Shown here: in pieces, positions 34,954 through 43,597 of the stretch
How the letters are laid out: every line of letters begins with the position of its first letter
How positions within the stretch are numbered: the stretch's first letter is position 1
Origin: Bacillota bacterium
GTDB taxonomy: Bacteria > Bacillota > Sulfobacillia > Sulfobacillales > Sulfobacillaceae
Length of the DNA stretch: 63,696 bases
Assembly: GCA_021797515.1 (NCBI GenBank)
Contig: JAJZZP010000105.1
Span: forward strand, 1 to 63,696
Direction: 5' to 3'
The notes under the pieces: model-generated
The model's input: only the letters and a program-made list of their open reading frames with translations
Database searches by the model: none
What the model was told of the DNA's origin: nothing
Made by a program: the position numbers and the translations under genes

Positions 34954-35565
34954 CTACGGGTTAAGACCGATGGATCGGACGGCCATCCCAGCCAACATGC
35001 CCGCGATAGTCTCTGGAGACAATGCCCCGGCTGGGCGATACCATTGAATGACGCTATTACACGAAGCAAACCATGATAGAACAACAATTTGGGGATCGAA
35101 TACGAGACTATGAGCATTTTGAATCGTACCGACAAGACGCACAACCGAATTCGTATAAGCGCGCATCCGGTGATCGATCGGTTTCCGGTCTGCCTCATTC
35201 ATTTCTGCCCGTTCACGAAGATAGACGCCTAGACTGTTACGATTTGCTATTACTGCCAAAACATGTCCACACAAAATATCGTAGAGCGTAGCTACAGCAT
35301 CCTTGTGCAAGGCGACCGTAGCCTTGAAATTGGTTTCCATGGCCTCCATCGCGACCAAAACGATGGCATGAAGAATCTCATCTTTGGATTTAAAGTAGTG
35401 GTATATTGCACCTTTGGTCACGCTAAGATTGGCAGCAATTTCATCAAGCGTTGTGGAACGATATCCGTTTAATGCAAACAGGCGAGCTGCTTCGTCGCGT
35501 ATCACCTCGCGACGGGTATCTCGCAAGGCAGGTGCAACGGGCCAAGCCCCTTTTTCTATGGCCAC
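34954..35565 (-). CDS. TetR-family regulator
   Basis: A 203-residue regulator with the N-terminal helix-turn-helix (RDEAARLFALNGYRSTTLDE, IAANLSVTKGAIYHYFKSKD) and a helical ligand domain. It is the first gene of the acyl-CoA operon; such KstR2/FadR-like TetR proteins commonly bind an acyl-CoA and repress their own operon. The start is GTG 35565 after AAGGGAATGG, directly behind the promoter at 35614-35643. Confidence 0.9.
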   Translation of the reverse strand: MAIEKGAWPVAPALRDTRREVIRDEAARLFALNGYRSTTLDEIAANLSVTKGAIYHYFKSKDEILHAIVLVAMEAMETNFKATVALHKDAVATLYDILCGHVLAVIANRNSLGVYLRERAEMNEADRKPIDHRMRAYTNSVVRLVGTIQNAHSLVFDPQIVVLSWFASCNSVIQWYRPAGALSPETIAGMLAGMAVRSIGLNP

Positions 35566-35613
35566 GCCAATCCATTCCCTTCAGTCTAACTACCTACTCT
35601 CGCGTATAATCAG

Positions 35614-35643
35614 AGTATACATACAATTAAATATAACTGTCAA
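35614..35643 (-). promoter_or_regulatory. Promoter of the TetR-headed acyl-CoA operon
   Basis: On the minus strand, TTGACA (35638-35643), 18 bases, TATACT (35614-35619). The short arms ACTCT and AGAGT flank the start region and may be part of a TetR site. It is the only good promoter ahead of the operon that runs to 25762. Confidence 0.65.
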
Positions 35644-35778
35644 TAGTTCGTATTTTCTTGTTTGTCTGCGTCGCAGTTGCCATAATGCTATTCGGTCAGA
35701 ACGATGCTAAGACAGGGTCCTGCCGCGAGTGAAATAAACTTCTACGGCACCGTGATCATTTCTGACATTTGCGGGTGC

Positions 35779-36040
35779 TTACGAGAACCCGTGCGTGAGA
35801 GATAACTGATGCTCTGTTGACGTTGACCAAAACGTTGAGATGGCGTCGCAGAACTCGGGGAACTTCGCGTAACAGGAGGAATGGTGGCTCTCCGCTGTAA
35901 CGGATTTCCCGAAACGTTCGATGGGATTCAAATTGGGCGAGTAAGGTGGCAAAACGATTCCCCTTTGACGTCGATCGGCTCGCTAAGTCGAAAACTAAAC
36001 GGCTAGAGTAAAAGTGATACCCCATCAGTGTTTCACCCAC
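35779..36040 (-). mobile_element. IS630-family transposase remnant
   Basis: The minus strand holds the end of an IS630-type transposase: PPYSPNLNPIERFGKS, with the final Glu of the DDE triad in NPIE, then AKFPEFCDAISTFW and a stop at 35779. The first two thirds of the gene and any terminal repeats are gone and the frame breaks upstream. It is an insertion-sequence scar between the TetR promoter and the anion transporter. Confidence 0.6.
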
Positions 36041-36103
36041 CTTGACGGGGGTCTTGGGATTTATCCAGGACGACTTGCCCTACCACTGATCACTGTCATT
36101 CTC

Positions 36104-37876
36104 CTAATGGATCGGGAAAAACACTGGCACAACCCACATCGTCGCCATCAGCATGACAAGGCTTAACGGCCAACCCACCCGCAAGAAATCGCCATAGGTA
36201 TACCCACCTGGCCCCATCACTAACAAATCGACTTTATTCGCCAGGGGTGTGAGGGGGGCCGCCGACACTGCGATAATCACCGCCAAAACGAAGGGATCCA
36301 CGGCCCACTGTAGATGATGCGCGACGCCAATGGCGACTGGCGCTAAGACAACCACGGTAGCGATGTTGGACAACACTTGGGTGAGGAGCGCAGCAATGAT
36401 AAACAGCAAAGCCAACATTCCATATCCGCTATGGATCACGCGGGCGAATGCACTGAGCCACATCACCATCTTCTGCGTGACTCCGGTGTCGATTAAGGCC
36501 TGACCCAACGGAAGCATCCCGGCCACAAACACAAGAATACGCCACTCAATCGCCCGATAGGCCTCCGATAACGGAAGGATTTTGAGCGCGGTTAGGGCCA
36601 AAATGCCCAACGCAATGGCAAGGCGAAGGTCCAACACCCCAAAAGCGGCTAGCAGCAAACTGGCCAATAACACGACGGGGGCGGCCCACATCTGGTAAGG
36701 GCGCGCCAAGGGCGTGACCGTCGGGGCGTTTAACACAATGAGACCCTGTTCCTTCGCCAACGTGGCCACTTGGGCCACGTTCCCCTCCGCCAACAAAATA
36801 TCTCCCACGCGAAGCGACACCCGGGCCACATGCTGATGCACAAATTGTCCTTGACGATACAGGCCTAAGACCCCAATACCCCAGCGATGGCGAACATCCA
36901 GATCCACCAATGATTTCCCCGCCCACCGTGATCGATGGCCAATCAACAATTCCACCACGGTGATCTCGCCCGAAGCCCGTAAGTTCGGGCCATTCTCGGT
37001 GTCTCCGAGTAGTTGCAAACCCACATGCGGATTCCCGCTATCTAAAATGCTCTGCAGGGGTCCCACCACCACCAGCGTATCATTAGCCGCAATGACGGTT
37101 TCGCTGCTGGCGGCTAATCGCACATTGTTCCGATAAATTTGGGCCACTGTCAATCCTGCGTCAGAAAACACCCCACTCTGGTTGAGGGAATGTCCGACGA
37201 GCAAAGAGTGAGGCAACACGCGCACTTCCGACACAAAGGCATGCAACGCCGCGCCATCCGATTCCAGAGGCGCAGAGCCTGGGCGAATCAGCCGTCGCCC
37301 GATGACGACCATAAATACCACGCCGATGACCAGCAGGATGATGGCAAGCGGTGTAATAGCAAAAATGCCTAGTGCCGAATCGCCTGCTTGCATTAGAGCC
37401 TGATTGGCCACAATATTGCCCGCACTGCCGACCATCGTCAATAAGCCGCCCAACGCTGCGGCGACAGCTAACGGCAGGAGCAAATTCCGGGCCGGCACAG
37501 GGCTTCGTTGATGTATCGCTTTAACGACGGGAATAAATAATCCAACGAGCCCGACATCACTAATGAATGCCGAAGGCAACCCCGCCATCACCATTAAGGT
37601 CGCGCCCAAGCGCGATTCGGACGTGCCCCCCCATTGGTGAATCCATCGCGCCATGCGAGTCGTCAACCCTGACCGCACCAACCCCTCCCCCATAGCCAGC
37701 ATCCCGGCAATCACCAAGACAGGTTGCGAGGAAAATCCCCCAAATAATGTGGTATTCGATACCGCGTGCGTCAAGCCTAACGCCACGAGAATAAACAATC
37801 CGATCACATCAATCCGTATGCGATTGGACGCCAACAGGACCATGGCAAGGCCAAAGATCGCCAACACTACTCCCAT
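36104..37876 (-). CDS. SLC13/DASS-type anion transporter with RCK-C domains
   Basis: About 590 residues. Hydrophobic segments at both ends surround a soluble middle of about 200 residues made of two RCK-C (TrkA-C) domains (LLVGHSLNQSGVFSDAGLTV; ELLIGHRSRWAGKSLVDLDV). The membrane parts carry the family motifs GSAGNIVANQALMQAG and LSNIATVVVLAPVAIG. Such proteins move sulfate, molybdate or dicarboxylates with sodium or protons. The start at 37876 (MGVVLAIFG) is chosen because GAAGGAGG lies 9 bases before it. It follows the kdp genes on the same strand. Confidence 0.85.
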   Translation of the reverse strand: MGVVLAIFGLAMVLLASNRIRIDVIGLFILVALGLTHAVSNTTLFGGFSSQPVLVIAGMLAMGEGLVRSGLTTRMARWIHQWGGTSESRLGATLMVMAGLPSAFISDVGLVGLFIPVVKAIHQRSPVPARNLLLPLAVAAALGGLLTMVGSAGNIVANQALMQAGDSALGIFAITPLAIILLVIGVVFMVVIGRRLIRPGSAPLESDGAALHAFVSEVRVLPHSLLVGHSLNQSGVFSDAGLTVAQIYRNNVRLAASSETVIAANDTLVVVGPLQSILDSGNPHVGLQLLGDTENGPNLRASGEITVVELLIGHRSRWAGKSLVDLDVRHRWGIGVLGLYRQGQFVHQHVARVSLRVGDILLAEGNVAQVATLAKEQGLIVLNAPTVTPLARPYQMWAAPVVLLASLLLAAFGVLDLRLAIALGILALTALKILPLSEAYRAIEWRILVFVAGMLPLGQALIDTGVTQKMVMWLSAFARVIHSGYGMLALLFIIAALLTQVLSNIATVVVLAPVAIGVAHHLQWAVDPFVLAVIIAVSAAPLTPLANKVDLLVMGPGGYTYGDFLRVGWPLSLVMLMATMWVVPVFFPIH

Positions 37877-37978
37877 CGAATAGCCTCCTTCTCCTGCTAT
37901 GGGTGTCATGTCTTCCTGTACTGCTCCCACGAGGGGCGAAGGCCGTGGGCGCACCCATCGACCGCGACGCGTGGCTCT

Positions 37979-38347
37979 TCACCGTCGATGCGGAAACGCC
38001 CTCGGGGTCGATGGTGGTCGGGGCGCCGGCGGAAATCGCATCAGGGGGGCCGGCCCGTGATGCGGCGCTCGCAACCGGGCCCAGCCTCTTTTAATCCCTG
38101 ACTGGGGCCACGGAACCATCGGAGAAGATCGCCGGGGGCGTCGGTGCCGTGGGGAGTACCTCACTCGGGGTGCCCCTTTGGTCCTGGCATGACCTCGTTG
38201 CGCTTGCCATGCCATTCCCAGCAACAAACAGAGCCACGCCCCGACAACCGCCAGAATCACGTAAAACCAGCCCGGTGTTGGGGACAGCGAATGGCGAGGA
38301 AATTCGTGGCCGAACATCGGCGAAAAGTAGGCAGCCATCAATCCCAT
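37979..38347 (-). CDS. Small membrane protein, unknown
   Basis: About 122 residues with one convincing hydrophobic segment (WFYVILAVVGAWLCLLLGMA) and a basic, proline-rich tail. The ATG at 38347 follows AGAGGAGACC and overlaps the USP-like gene by ten bases. The tail has biased composition and may not be real protein. I do not recognise it. Confidence 0.4.
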   Translation of the reverse strand: MGLMAAYFSPMFGHEFPRHSLSPTPGWFYVILAVVGAWLCLLLGMAWQAQRGHARTKGAPRVRYSPRHRRPRRSSPMVPWPQSGIKRGWARLRAPHHGPAPLMRFPPAPRPPSTPRAFPHRR

Positions 38348-38790
38348 AGCGAGGGTCTCCTCTGGGGGCAGGAGGCCACAATCGGTGCCGGAGGACGCAT
38401 GACCACCACCGACATTGCCCACTGGGCAAGCACCGCGACCGCCACGTTGCCCCGACGCCAGCGGTTCCAGCGTCCCGCAGGTGCTCCTCTTAAAACAATG
38501 GTATCACAACAATATTCTTGAGTGGTGCGACACTTCACCGACGCAATGTCCGCACTGGTTTCCAGCAGAAACTGGATGTGCGGCGTCGTCATCTGTTCGT
38601 GCACACGTTGGGCCACCTCGTGCTCATAACTCATCGGCACCCGAGTACCGGGAAATCGTCCCAGCACGGTTTCTGTGACATAGTTCACCACTAACTGCGG
38701 TCGAGCGTCTTGGTGACGCCATGGGTTCACCACATGGGGAGCCCGGCCCGCCATACCAACGTCATCTACTGAAAGAAAAAGCCGATGCAT
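38338..38790 (-). CDS. Universal-stress-protein-like protein
   Basis: About 150 residues, starting MHRLFLSVDD at 38790 behind GGAGGGAG. The beginning matches the first strand of UspA proteins and the part CDTIVLRGAPAGRWNRWRRG, then VAVAVLAQWAMSVVVMR, matches their end. The ATP-binding spacing G-x2-G-x9-G is not kept, and the last 20 residues look unrelated. It follows kdpC by 67 bases; Usp-like domains are linked to Kdp control in other bacteria. It may be a degenerate copy. Confidence 0.55.
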   Translation of the reverse strand: MHRLFLSVDDVGMAGRAPHVVNPWRHQDARPQLVVNYVTETVLGRFPGTRVPMSYEHEVAQRVHEQMTTPHIQFLLETSADIASVKCRTTQEYCCDTIVLRGAPAGRWNRWRRGNVAVAVLAQWAMSVVVMRPPAPIVASCPQRRPSLWD

Positions 38791-38857
38791 TTGACTCCCT
38801 CCGTCCATCGTACGGTCTTCTCCTCTCTTCTCCTGGCCATGGACCCCATGAATAGCG

Positions 38858-39466
38858 TTAAGCATGGGGATGTAGAACGTGGTACAACGCCACATTGAGC
38901 AACACCACGTTGATGCGAGGGGGGCCAAACAAGCCCAGATCCGGCGGTTGCACCTGCGAGAGGACCAATTGGCGTAACCGAGCAGGACTTAACCCGGTAT
39001 ATTTGGCGACTCGCGGCACTTGAATGAGCGCGCTCTGCACCGTAATATCCGGATCGAGGCCCGATCCCGAACTCTCCACTAAACTGATCGGAATTTGACC
39101 GACTGTCAACCTCGGTGTCGTGTGGAGGTAGAGAGCAATGCGGCGTTGAATATCTTTGAGCAAAATCGCGTTGGTAGGCCCATAGTTACTAGGTGCGGAC
39201 GAGAATGCATTATAGGGTTCCGGTTTCCCCGTGGACACCGATACCGTATCCGACGGACGTCCCCAAAAATATCGCAGACTATGGCCAAAATATTGACCCA
39301 CATGGCGAGCGGCAATGGGACGCCCGTGTAATGTGACCACACTCCCATTCGCTTGGTAGGGAAAGAACAACTGCCCCAATCCGACCATGACAAACGTGAA
39401 TCCTAACGCCAAGATAATCCAGAGCAGGGCCGTCACGATTACCGCCCGTTTCAGTATCAATAACAT
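38858..39466 (-). CDS. kdpC: Potassium-transporting ATPase KdpC subunit
   Basis: About 202 residues: one N-terminal membrane helix (ALLWIILALGFTFVMVGLGQ), then the KdpC domain with YFWGRPSDTV, SSAPSNYGPTN, ESSGSGLDPDITVQSAL and RQLVLSQVQ. KdpC stabilises ATP binding by KdpB. The start at 39466 is set by AAGGAGGAACATCC. It follows kdpB by 16 bases. Confidence 0.95.
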   Translation of the reverse strand: MLLILKRAVIVTALLWIILALGFTFVMVGLGQLFFPYQANGSVVTLHGRPIAARHVGQYFGHSLRYFWGRPSDTVSVSTGKPEPYNAFSSAPSNYGPTNAILLKDIQRRIALYLHTTPRLTVGQIPISLVESSGSGLDPDITVQSALIQVPRVAKYTGLSPARLRQLVLSQVQPPDLGLFGPPRINVVLLNVALYHVLHPHA

Positions 39467-39482
39467 GGATGTTCCTCCTTCG

Positions 39483-41507
39483 TTACGCGAGTCCAAACAA
39501 TCCGAGTACGCGATCAATGCCCCAGATCCCGATAAAGGGAATGATCACGCCCAGAAAGCCCCAGTTAAAGATGTTGCGGAGCAACAGCCGATCCGCCGAC
39601 TGGGGACGGTAGCGTACGCCCTTGACAGCAAACGGAATCAATGCCGGAATAATCAAGGCATTAAAGATCAGGGCGGACAAAATTGCCCCATGGGGGGTCT
39701 TCAGGCCCATGATATTGAGTGCCGACAATCCGCGCAAAATGGGTACAGAGGCAAACATGGCGGGCACAATGGCAAAATATTTGGCGACATCATTGGCGAT
39801 GGAAAACGTGGTCAAGGCACCGCGCGTAATCAACAGCTGTTTGCCGACTTCAATCACATCCAGCAGTTTGGTTGGATTCGATTCTAGATCCACCATATTT
39901 CCCGCTTCTTTCGCCGCCATGGTGCCGATGTTCATCGCTAATCCGACATCGGCCTGGGCCAAAGCTGGCGCGTCGTTAGTCCCATCGCCGGTCATCGCCA
40001 CCAACTTGCCCTCGCCTTGTTCTTGTTGAATCAAGGCGAGTTTGCCTTCGGGATTGACTTCCGCGAGCACGTCGTCGACCCCCGCTTCTGCCGCAATAAC
40101 TTGGGCCGTAATTCGATTATCGCCGGTCGCCATCACCGTGCGAATGCCCATAGCCCGAAACTCTGCAAAACGCTCTTTGAGTCCGGATTTCACGATATCC
40201 TTGAGGCGAATGATCCCCAAAGCCTGATGGTCGATGGCCACCGCCAACGGCGTGCTTCCATCGCGGGCGACGCCGTCTGCGGTTTCCCGAAGGGCAGGCG
40301 GCGGTTGGTCCACGAGGTGGACAATGGCGTCAACCGCCCCTTTGCGAATGCGCCGTCCATCGATCAGATCAATGCCACTCATCCGGGTGTGGGCCGAAAA
40401 CGGCACCGCTTCGCCCACAGGCTCGCGGAGACTTTCCTCCTGCAGGATAGATTCCGCCAACTCAACCACCGATCGGCCTTCGGGCGTGGTATCAGCCAGC
40501 GAAGCCATCCAGGAAGCTTCTGCCAGCGTTTTCACGGTGACCCCCGGCACCGGCAAAAATTCCGTCGCCATGCGATTGCCAATGGTAATCGTCCCCGTCT
40601 TATCCAAAATCAACGTGTCGATGTCTCCCGAAGCCTCGACGGCGCGCCCACTTTTAGCCACGACATTGATTTTCGCAACCCGGTTCATCCCGGCGATACC
40701 AATCGCCGAGAGCAAAGCCCCAATCGTGGTTGGAATGAGGCACACCAAGAGCGCCACCAATGTGGTCGTATCCACGGTATGCGCTCCATAATAGCGGGCT
40801 ATGGGCCCAAGCGTGACCACCACCAGCACAAAAATTAACGTAAGAACCCCAAGTAACGCTGATAAGGCAATTTCGTTGGGTGTTTTTTGCCGTGCTGCCC
40901 CTTCCACCAAGGCAATCATTCGGTCCAAAAACGTTTCGCCGGGATCCGTCGTAATTTCGACGACCAATTGATCCGACAATAGCACGGTACCACCGGTCAC
41001 GCTGTCTCCCGGAGCTTTAATCACCGAAGCGGATTCGCCGGTAATTGCCGATTCATCCATGGCCGCTACCCCTTCAAGGACGACCCCGTCGCCCGCGACC
41101 GTATCGCCCGCTTCGATGCGAATCCGCATCCCATGCCGCAAGGTTTCCCCTTCCACCCAGTCCCAGGATCCGTCAGATTTGAGGAGCCGGGCGCGGGCGC
41201 TCGCCCTGCTGCGACGGAGAAACTCGGCTTGGGCACGACCGCGGGATTCGGCGTAGGCCTCGGCAAAAGTGGCAAACACCACCGTGATAAACAAGATCGC
41301 CGTCACTAGCCCGTCATATTCACGGGACGATGCATTGTGCGCCGTCAAGGTGAGCCATAACGTGACCACCGTGCCCACTTCCACCACAAACATCACCGGA
41401 TTGTGCAGCATGATCTGCGGATTTAATTTGACAAACGTATCGTACAGGATTTCCCTCAGACGTGCTACGGTGTCCGATTTTGGTTGTTCCATGGCTGAGG
41501 TCGCCAT
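39483..41507 (-). CDS. kdpB: Potassium-transporting P-type ATPase KdpB
   Basis: A 674-residue P-type ATPase. It has the phosphorylation motif DKTGTITIGN, the actuator AITGESA(S) loop, MVMATGDN-type hinge (RTVMATGDNRITA) and TGDGTNDAPALAQADVGLAM. It hydrolyses ATP to drive high-affinity potassium uptake through KdpA. The start is ATG 41507 after TTAGGAGGG, 24 bases after kdpA. Full length and intact. Confidence 0.97.
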   Translation of the reverse strand: MATSAMEQPKSDTVARLREILYDTFVKLNPQIMLHNPVMFVVEVGTVVTLWLTLTAHNASSREYDGLVTAILFITVVFATFAEAYAESRGRAQAEFLRRSRASARARLLKSDGSWDWVEGETLRHGMRIRIEAGDTVAGDGVVLEGVAAMDESAITGESASVIKAPGDSVTGGTVLLSDQLVVEITTDPGETFLDRMIALVEGAARQKTPNEIALSALLGVLTLIFVLVVVTLGPIARYYGAHTVDTTTLVALLVCLIPTTIGALLSAIGIAGMNRVAKINVVAKSGRAVEASGDIDTLILDKTGTITIGNRMATEFLPVPGVTVKTLAEASWMASLADTTPEGRSVVELAESILQEESLREPVGEAVPFSAHTRMSGIDLIDGRRIRKGAVDAIVHLVDQPPPALRETADGVARDGSTPLAVAIDHQALGIIRLKDIVKSGLKERFAEFRAMGIRTVMATGDNRITAQVIAAEAGVDDVLAEVNPEGKLALIQQEQGEGKLVAMTGDGTNDAPALAQADVGLAMNIGTMAAKEAGNMVDLESNPTKLLDVIEVGKQLLITRGALTTFSIANDVAKYFAIVPAMFASVPILRGLSALNIMGLKTPHGAILSALIFNALIIPALIPFAVKGVRYRPQSADRLLLRNIFNWGFLGVIIPFIGIWGIDRVLGLFGLA

Positions 41508-41531
41508 ATCTAAGTCCCTCCTAATCTCAAC

Positions 41532-43229
41532 TTACGTAAACAAGTGGTGGGCCATCAAGAGATAATGTTCCGCTAGAGGTCCCAGCGCCATGATAGGGAA
41601 AAACGTGAGCGCGTTTAGAATCACAATAGAGCCCAAGAGAATACCCCAAAACAACGGGGTGTCCGTACGCATAGTCCCCGATGTTTGCGGCACTGCCTTT
41701 TTGCGCAACAGGGACTCCCCGACCAGCAACATCGCCATGATGGACGCGTAGCGCCCGAGAATCACTACAATGCCTAAAGCGATTTCGTAAAACGGCAGCG
41801 AGGCGCCGAGTCCTGCCATGGCGGACCCGTTATTCGCCGCCGCGGACGTAAATCCGTAGAGTATCTCGCTGAGACCATGAGGGCCCGGATTAAACACACC
41901 CGCGATCCCCGCCGGCGTCGCCACCGCCAGAGCCGACCCCACCAAAATCAACAGCGGGTGCAGCAAAAAAGCAACGGCCGTCAGAGAGACTTCTTTGGCC
42001 TCAATTTTTTTGCCCAAAAATTCCGGGGTACGCCCGACCATGAGCCCCATCAAGAAAATCGTTAAAATCACAAACATCAGCATGTTCAAGAGGCCCACCC
42101 CTTTGCCGCCGAACACCATATTGAGAAACATGCCTAAGAAAAAGGCCATGCTCGGAATCGGCAAGAAACTGTCATGGGCACTCGCCACTGAACCGGTGGT
42201 AAACGCCATGGTGCTGGTCTCAAAGATGGAGGTTCCTCCCATCCCGAAACGCACCTCTTTGCCCACCATGTTTGCGTGTCCGGAGAGTCCTAAGGCGTTA
42301 ATAATGGGATTGCCCGCAGCTTCCGGAAAGTAAATCATGGCCAACATCACAAAAAAAAGGGTGCCAGCGACGGCGATCAACGTCCATGCCAATCGCTTCT
42401 TTCCAGTAAAGAGCCCAAACATATAGAAAAACGCCACCGGCACCAGTCCCATCGCGATACTTTGCAGGATGTTGGTCAGGGCCGACGGATTTTCCAACGG
42501 ATTGGCGCTGTTGGCATTGGTAAATCCGCCCCCGTTTTGCCCCAAATGCTCAATGGCCTCCCAGCCGGCAATGGGCCCCCGCGGCACCACTTGGGTCTGT
42601 CCCGCCAGTGTGTGCACGTGCAAATACGGTGCTAGAGTATCAGGCACGCCCAACGCGACAAATCCCAAGCCAAAAATGACTGCCAACGGCAACAAGACGC
42701 GGGTTAACACCAGGGTCAAATCGACGAAAAAGTTTCCGAGCTTGCGCCCAGAGAGCCCTCGAACAAAGGCCAACCCGGCCGCTGCGCCGCTCGCCGGGGT
42801 CACGAATTGCAAAAATTGCAAGACAGCAAACTGGGAGAAATACGACATCGTGTTTTCCCCGCTGTAGGCTTGCCAATTGGTGTTCGTCACAAAACTGGCC
42901 GCAGTGTTAAAGGACAACCTCGCATTCAGGTTGCCAAAGTGCTCCGGATTGAACGGCAAGATCCCCTGGATCCGCAACAGGGTATAGGCCATGATTCCCC
43001 ACACCATGTTGGTGAGCACAAACGCCACACCATATTCCACCGCACTCATATTGCTCTCGCGGGTGACATGCAAAACGCGAAAGATCACATTTTCCAACGG
43101 CTTCATCGGGCGGTCCAACAGCGTCGGTTGAAACGTGAAGACGCGATACAGATAGATGCCCACCGGCTTGCACAAGAGGAGCAAGCCACCGATCACAACC
43201 ACCCATGTGGCCACGGTACTGACGCTCAC
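41532..43229 (-). CDS. kdpA: Potassium-transporting ATPase channel subunit KdpA
   Basis: A 565-residue membrane protein of the superfamily of K+ transporters, with four channel-like repeats (for example NTNWQAYSGENTMSYFSQF and EHLGQNGGGFTNANSANP). It is the potassium-binding, channel-like subunit of KdpFABC. The start is GTG 43229 with AAAGGAGG 10 bases before. kdpD and kdpE, the usual regulators, are not in the window. Confidence 0.97.
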   Translation of the reverse strand: MSVSTVATWVVVIGGLLLLCKPVGIYLYRVFTFQPTLLDRPMKPLENVIFRVLHVTRESNMSAVEYGVAFVLTNMVWGIMAYTLLRIQGILPFNPEHFGNLNARLSFNTAASFVTNTNWQAYSGENTMSYFSQFAVLQFLQFVTPASGAAAGLAFVRGLSGRKLGNFFVDLTLVLTRVLLPLAVIFGLGFVALGVPDTLAPYLHVHTLAGQTQVVPRGPIAGWEAIEHLGQNGGGFTNANSANPLENPSALTNILQSIAMGLVPVAFFYMFGLFTGKKRLAWTLIAVAGTLFFVMLAMIYFPEAAGNPIINALGLSGHANMVGKEVRFGMGGTSIFETSTMAFTTGSVASAHDSFLPIPSMAFFLGMFLNMVFGGKGVGLLNMLMFVILTIFLMGLMVGRTPEFLGKKIEAKEVSLTAVAFLLHPLLILVGSALAVATPAGIAGVFNPGPHGLSEILYGFTSAAANNGSAMAGLGASLPFYEIALGIVVILGRYASIMAMLLVGESLLRKKAVPQTSGTMRTDTPLFWGILLGSIVILNALTFFPIMALGPLAEHYLLMAHHLFT

Positions 43230-43250
43230 GGTGCGAATCCTCCTTTACGG

Positions 43251-43334
43251 TTAAAATTTTTCCGGATGCACAATCACATAGAGCAGATAACCCATCAGGG
43301 CTATCGACAATCCCAATAACACCCAATTTCCCAT
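43251..43334 (-). CDS. kdpF: KdpF
   Basis: A 27-residue single-helix peptide, NWVLLGLSIALMGYLLYVIV followed by HPEKF. The closing (R/H)PE(R/K)F is the KdpF hallmark. It lies directly before kdpA (21-base gap) as in other Kdp operons and stabilises the complex in the membrane. Its ATG is at 43334. Confidence 0.88.
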   Translation of the reverse strand: MGNWVLLGLSIALMGYLLYVIVHPEKF

Positions 43335-43355
43335 GGTTAGCGTAATCTCCCCGTT

Positions 43356-43439
43356 TTAAAGTTTTTGCAAGACAAGCAATAACCCAACGGTTCCCATAAA
43401 CAGGGCCACCATAAGAAGTCCCAGCTCGACTGTCAGCAT
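43356..43439 (-). CDS. 27-residue membrane peptide upstream of kdpF
   Basis: ATG 43439 after GGAGAGCGG opens a 27-codon frame (ELGLLMVALFMGTVGLLLVL) that is one hydrophobic helix with a short charged end, stopping 21 bases before kdpF. Size and topology equal KdpF but the PERF end is missing (ends QKL). It could be a second KdpF-like subunit or a leader peptide. Confidence 0.6.
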   Translation of the reverse strand: MLTVELGLLMVALFMGTVGLLLVLQKL

Positions 43440-43513
43440 GTACTCCGCTCTCCTTGTTAACACACCGGGTGACGTGAATTTATTGCCAGGTATGTTTTTG
43501 TCCCGTCACGAGG

Positions 43514-43597
43514 TTAATGGCGATTGAGAAAATTGACTATCCACGCGAGGAGTGCAAACACCGCCAGTGTCAGACCAACCAGTCCCATGCGCGACAT
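43514..43597 (-). CDS. 27-residue membrane peptide, first ORF of kdp leader
   Basis: ATG 43597 behind the strong GGGAGGGGGGAG site encodes 27 residues (MGLVGLTLAVFALLAWIVNF then LNRH). It is again one hydrophobic helix with a basic end. It precedes the second small ORF by 74 bases and is probably the first translated unit of the kdp transcript. Confidence 0.55.
   Translation of the reverse strand: MSRMGLVGLTLAVFALLAWIVNFLNRH

Noticed and set aside
37903-38094. Plus-strand 63-codon frame next to the anion transporter
   Set aside because: GC-rich composition opposite the small membrane protein; no ribosome site and no conserved motif.
39387-40838. Long plus-strand frames opposite kdpB and kdpC
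   Set aside because: They are antisense shadows of well-identified kdp genes with high GC third positions.
42807-43319. 170-codon plus-strand frame opposite kdpA
   Set aside because: Histidine- and arginine-rich composition typical of antisense frames; kdpA is certain.
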